Assembly (NCBI RefSeq): GCF_001713475.1
Contig: NZ_CP016499.1
Location: 1,364,001-1,428,000, forward strand
Length of the DNA: 64,000 bases
Direction: 5' to 3'
DNA from: Agrobacterium sp. RAC06
Lineage (GTDB): Bacteria; Pseudomonadota; Alphaproteobacteria; Rhizobiales; Rhizobiaceae
Below the pieces are notes generated by a model, which was not told the DNA's origin, made no database searches, and saw only the letters and a list, made by a program, of their open reading frames with translations. Of the stretch, positions 62,006 to 64,000 are shown piece by piece; the first letter of the stretch is position 1, and every line of letters starts with the position of its first letter. The translations under genes were made by a program, and so were the position numbers.

Positions 62006-62203
62006 GATCCCCTCACTTGCGAAATCTGAAGTTTAGGCGGCTTGCGCTCGCCTAAGCCTTCGATTTCGCTTTCTCCCCCAAAGAGGGGGAGAGGGAGCCG
62101 AGGCCCGCAGCATCGACACCTCTCCCCTTTGTGGGAGAGGTTACAAAATCGAGGGCTTAGCCCGATCAGGGCTAAACCTCAGATTTTGTTGGTGAGGGGA
62201 TCA
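62006..62203. repeat. Composite palindromic repeat, right copy (type D, inverted)
   Basis: Reverse complement of 44016-44214: the CTCACTTGCGAAATCTGAAG block (62009-62079) and the GAGAGGTTACAAAATCGAGG block (62133-62191) match with about three mismatches, with a variable centre. It lies between the alkB-like and portal genes. Confidence 0.88.
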
Positions 62204-62226
62204 GCGCTTTTGGCACAACCAACCCC

Positions 62227-63399
62227 TCAATACCCCACCGCCTCGCGCTTCTCCTCGTCCGTCAAAAACGCCGCCGCCCCCACCCGCGCCCAGAGCGCAT
62301 CGCGCTCGGCCGAAAGCCCCGCCACCGTATCGAGATCCGGCACCAGCCGCAGCCCCTCGCCGGTCAGCTCGCCCAGAAACACCGAAAGCGACGCCCCCGT
62401 CCGCGTCACCAGAGGCAGCACGGTCAGCCGATAGAAGGCGCGGTTCGCCTCCTGGTAATTGGCATAGGTGTTGTCGCCGGGAATGCCGAGCAGCATCGGC
62501 GGCACGCCGAAGGCGAGTGCGATGTCGCGGGCAGCCCCATTCTTCGCCTCGACAAAATCCATGTCCTTCGGAGAAAGCCCCATCGACTTCCAGTCAAGCC
62601 CGCCTTCCAAGAGCAGCGGCCGCCCGGCGCGCATCGGGCCGGAATAGCCCTCGTCGAGCTCCACCTTCAGCCGCTGATACTGGTCGGCGGAGAGGTTGCC
62701 GCCCTCCTTGGGCTGATAGACCAGCGCGCCGGAAGGCCGTGCCGAATTGTCGAGCAGCGCCTTGTTCCAGCGCCCCGCCGCGTTATGCAGATCGAGTGCC
62801 ACCTGCGCTGCCGCCAGCGGCGCAAAACCCTCGTGATCATCGAGCGGATGAAACAGCTTCAGATGCAGGAGACCATCGAGCGCGATCCGCCTGGCCTTGG
62901 TGCCGGCGCGATAGTCATAGGCAGACGGCCAGCCATCCGCCCCGGTCACCACGCTCACCCGGTCTGGCCGAAGCAGATGCAGCTCCACCGCCCGCTCCGC
63001 ACTGCGCCCGCCGGTCGCCACCGCCTCGACATAGGCATTGCCCGAAAGCAGCAGCTGGCCATAAAGCGTTTCGAGAAAATCCGCCCCTGTCATCGCGCCG
63101 TTGGGCCGTGCCAGCAGAGCAAGCGCCGGATGCTCCGGCCGCTCGGTCTCGCTGTTATAGGCGAGGAACGCGATGCTGGCCGCCGCCTCTGACACCAAAC
63201 GCACGCAGCGATGCGCGACCGGGTTCTTCATGAACCCCTCGCGCGAAAGTGCCGCATAGGACCTGCCCGTCCACCGCGCCTCGCCCTCGCCCGCAATCAG
63301 CGCCAGCGCCGTCCCGGGTCGCGGATGAAGCGCCTTTTCCTCGGGCACGGAGGTTCGATCCCGGGCTTGCGCCCAGGGCATTCGGAAGGGAAGTTTCAT
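62227..63399 (-). CDS. GTA portal protein, HK97 family (RcGTA g3-like)
   Basis: Portal protein of 390 aa, the DNA gate of the capsid. Recognisable HK97-portal segments are KNPVAHRCVRLVSEAAASI, LLLSGNAYVEAV, DDHEGFAPLAAAQVALDLH and FGVPPMLLGIPGDNTYANYQEANRAFY (split). Intact. It is the most upstream GTA gene in the window; the terminase gene expected before it is absent here. Confidence 0.94.
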   Translation of the reverse strand: MKLPFRMPWAQARDRTSVPEEKALHPRPGTALALIAGEGEARWTGRSYAALSREGFMKNPVAHRCVRLVSEAAASIAFLAYNSETERPEHPALALLARPNGAMTGADFLETLYGQLLLSGNAYVEAVATGGRSAERAVELHLLRPDRVSVVTGADGWPSAYDYRAGTKARRIALDGLLHLKLFHPLDDHEGFAPLAAAQVALDLHNAAGRWNKALLDNSARPSGALVYQPKEGGNLSADQYQRLKVELDEGYSGPMRAGRPLLLEGGLDWKSMGLSPKDMDFVEAKNGAARDIALAFGVPPMLLGIPGDNTYANYQEANRAFYRLTVLPLVTRTGASLSVFLGELTGEGLRLVPDLDTVAGLSAERDALWARVGAAAFLTDEEKREAVGY

Positions 63400-63493
63400 G
63401 GGGATGTCCTCGACAGAAATGAAATCGATCAGGCAGCCTGCCGCGATCGGCCCGGCCCCCGCCTATGCCGTCTCTTGCAAGCGATCGCCGGCC

Positions 63494-64000
63494 TCAGCCT
63501 GCAGCCGGCGGTACCTTGCCCGCACTTAAGCGCAGTCCGTCGATCAGCAGCTCGACCATCACTGATGTCTCGCCCTCCGGCTCCGCGCCCTTGATCGCCG
63601 CGAGATTGCCGATGGCGCGCAGCAGTTCGTAGGGCTCAATGCCTGAACGAACGGCCCCGACATCGACAGCTGCGTCCAGGAGCCCGGCTAAAGCCGGTTC
63701 GAAATTCTGACGGAAATAATCGGGCAGCGCCTGAAAGGCCGGATCGCCGGAATGCAGCGCCTGAGCCAGCCCACGCTTGGCGGCAATGAACCTGGTGAAA
63801 CGGCGCAGCCAGAGCGCCAGCGCCTCGCCCGGCGGATGCCCTGATGCGAGCACCACCGCCTCCGCCGTACAGGCGTCCACCTCGCGCTTGAACACTGCGA
63901 TGACGAGATCCGCGCGGCTCGGAAAGCGCCGGTAGAGTGTGCCCACACCCACTCCGGCGCGTGCCGCGATCTCGCGGGCCGGCGCGTCGACACCGCTCGC
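63494..64000 (-). CDS. TetR family regulator (partial)
   Basis: C-terminal part of a TetR-type repressor running off the right edge. The helix-turn-helix end is visible (AREIAARAGVGVGTLYRRFPSRADLV, split), followed by the helical ligand-binding domain with RGLAQALHSGD, typical of the SBD/TetR_C-like group. It lies 94 bp upstream of the portal gene on the same strand, where a terminase would be expected. Whether it regulates the GTA genes is unknown. Confidence 0.85.
   Translation of the reverse strand, partial: ASGVDAPAREIAARAGVGVGTLYRRFPSRADLVIAVFKREVDACTAEAVVLASGHPPGEALALWLRRFTRFIAAKRGLAQALHSGDPAFQALPDYFRQNFEPALAGLLDAAVDVGAVRSGIEPYELLRAIGNLAAIKGAEPEGETSVMVELLIDGLRLSAGKVPPAAG

Noticed and set aside
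48790..62203. CRISPR array suggested by many repeats
   Set aside because: Repeats are palindromic mosaics at irregular distances between genes, without uniform spacers.
44242..63399. Ordinary temperate prophage
   Set aside because: No integrase, repressor, replication or attachment sites seen; gene order and short tape measure match GTAs.
1..64000. tRNA, rRNA, insertion sequences and replication origin
   Set aside because: None recognised on either strand by reading; a tRNAscan or Rfam search was not possible.

Overview
The window looks like a high-GC alphaproteobacterial chromosome, most likely Rhizobiaceae (Rhizobium/Agrobacterium/Sinorhizobium group). The case rests on gene content and order: a feuN-feuP-feuQ set, a ccmI-ccmE-ccmF-ccmH operon next to degP, a two-component pair, glnE and a PleC-like kinase, a gene transfer agent (GTA) structural cluster, and many short palindromic intergenic elements of the kind rhizobia carry. 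No rRNA, tRNA, insertion sequence or CRISPR array was recognised.

Left part (1-26 kb): metabolism and transport. A peptide-type ABC permease/ATPase pair runs off the left edge. It is followed by a lipid kinase, an AraJ-like MFS pump, a quinone-oxidoreductase-like dehydrogenase, a divergent Lrp/EamA pair sharing a palindrome, an HxlR regulator, an L,D-transpeptidase lipoprotein with a full CtrA box, ETF-quinone oxidoreductase, and a run of three oxidoreductases. Then come small ORFs, an Hsp70-like protein, a divergent uracil-DNA-glycosylase relative, a winged-helix-like protein, two more transporters, a soluble MCP-like protein with unusual domain order, and aminopeptidase N.

Middle part (26-44 kb): signalling and cell envelope. 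A PleC-like kinase, glnE, a HisKA/OmpR pair and degP are followed by a parDE-type toxin-antitoxin pair and the ccmIEFH cytochrome c maturation operon. A palindromic repeat appears to be inserted in frame into the N-terminus of CcmH. A small lipoprotein and feuNPQ complete this part.

Right part (44-63.4 kb): an almost complete GTA structural cluster read on the minus strand, in the Rhodobacter capsulatus (RcGTA) order: portal, protease, capsid, adaptor, stopper, tail terminator, tail tube, two small tail chaperones, tape measure, distal tail protein, hub, NlpC peptidase, megatron, plus a small holin-like protein. It is interrupted by non-GTA genes: an AlkB-like gene with an apparent frameshift, a secreted protein, an MNT-HEPN module, an MFS transporter and a VapBC pair. 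The tail-terminator gene has an in-frame TAG at codon 29, and no terminase lies next to the portal (a TetR gene is there). Two near-identical composite repeats of about 200 bp, in inverted orientation, flank most of the cluster, and further palindromic repeats fill nearly every gap in it. The cluster therefore looks like a GTA, possibly decaying or domesticated, that has accumulated cargo. This is the most interesting part of the window.
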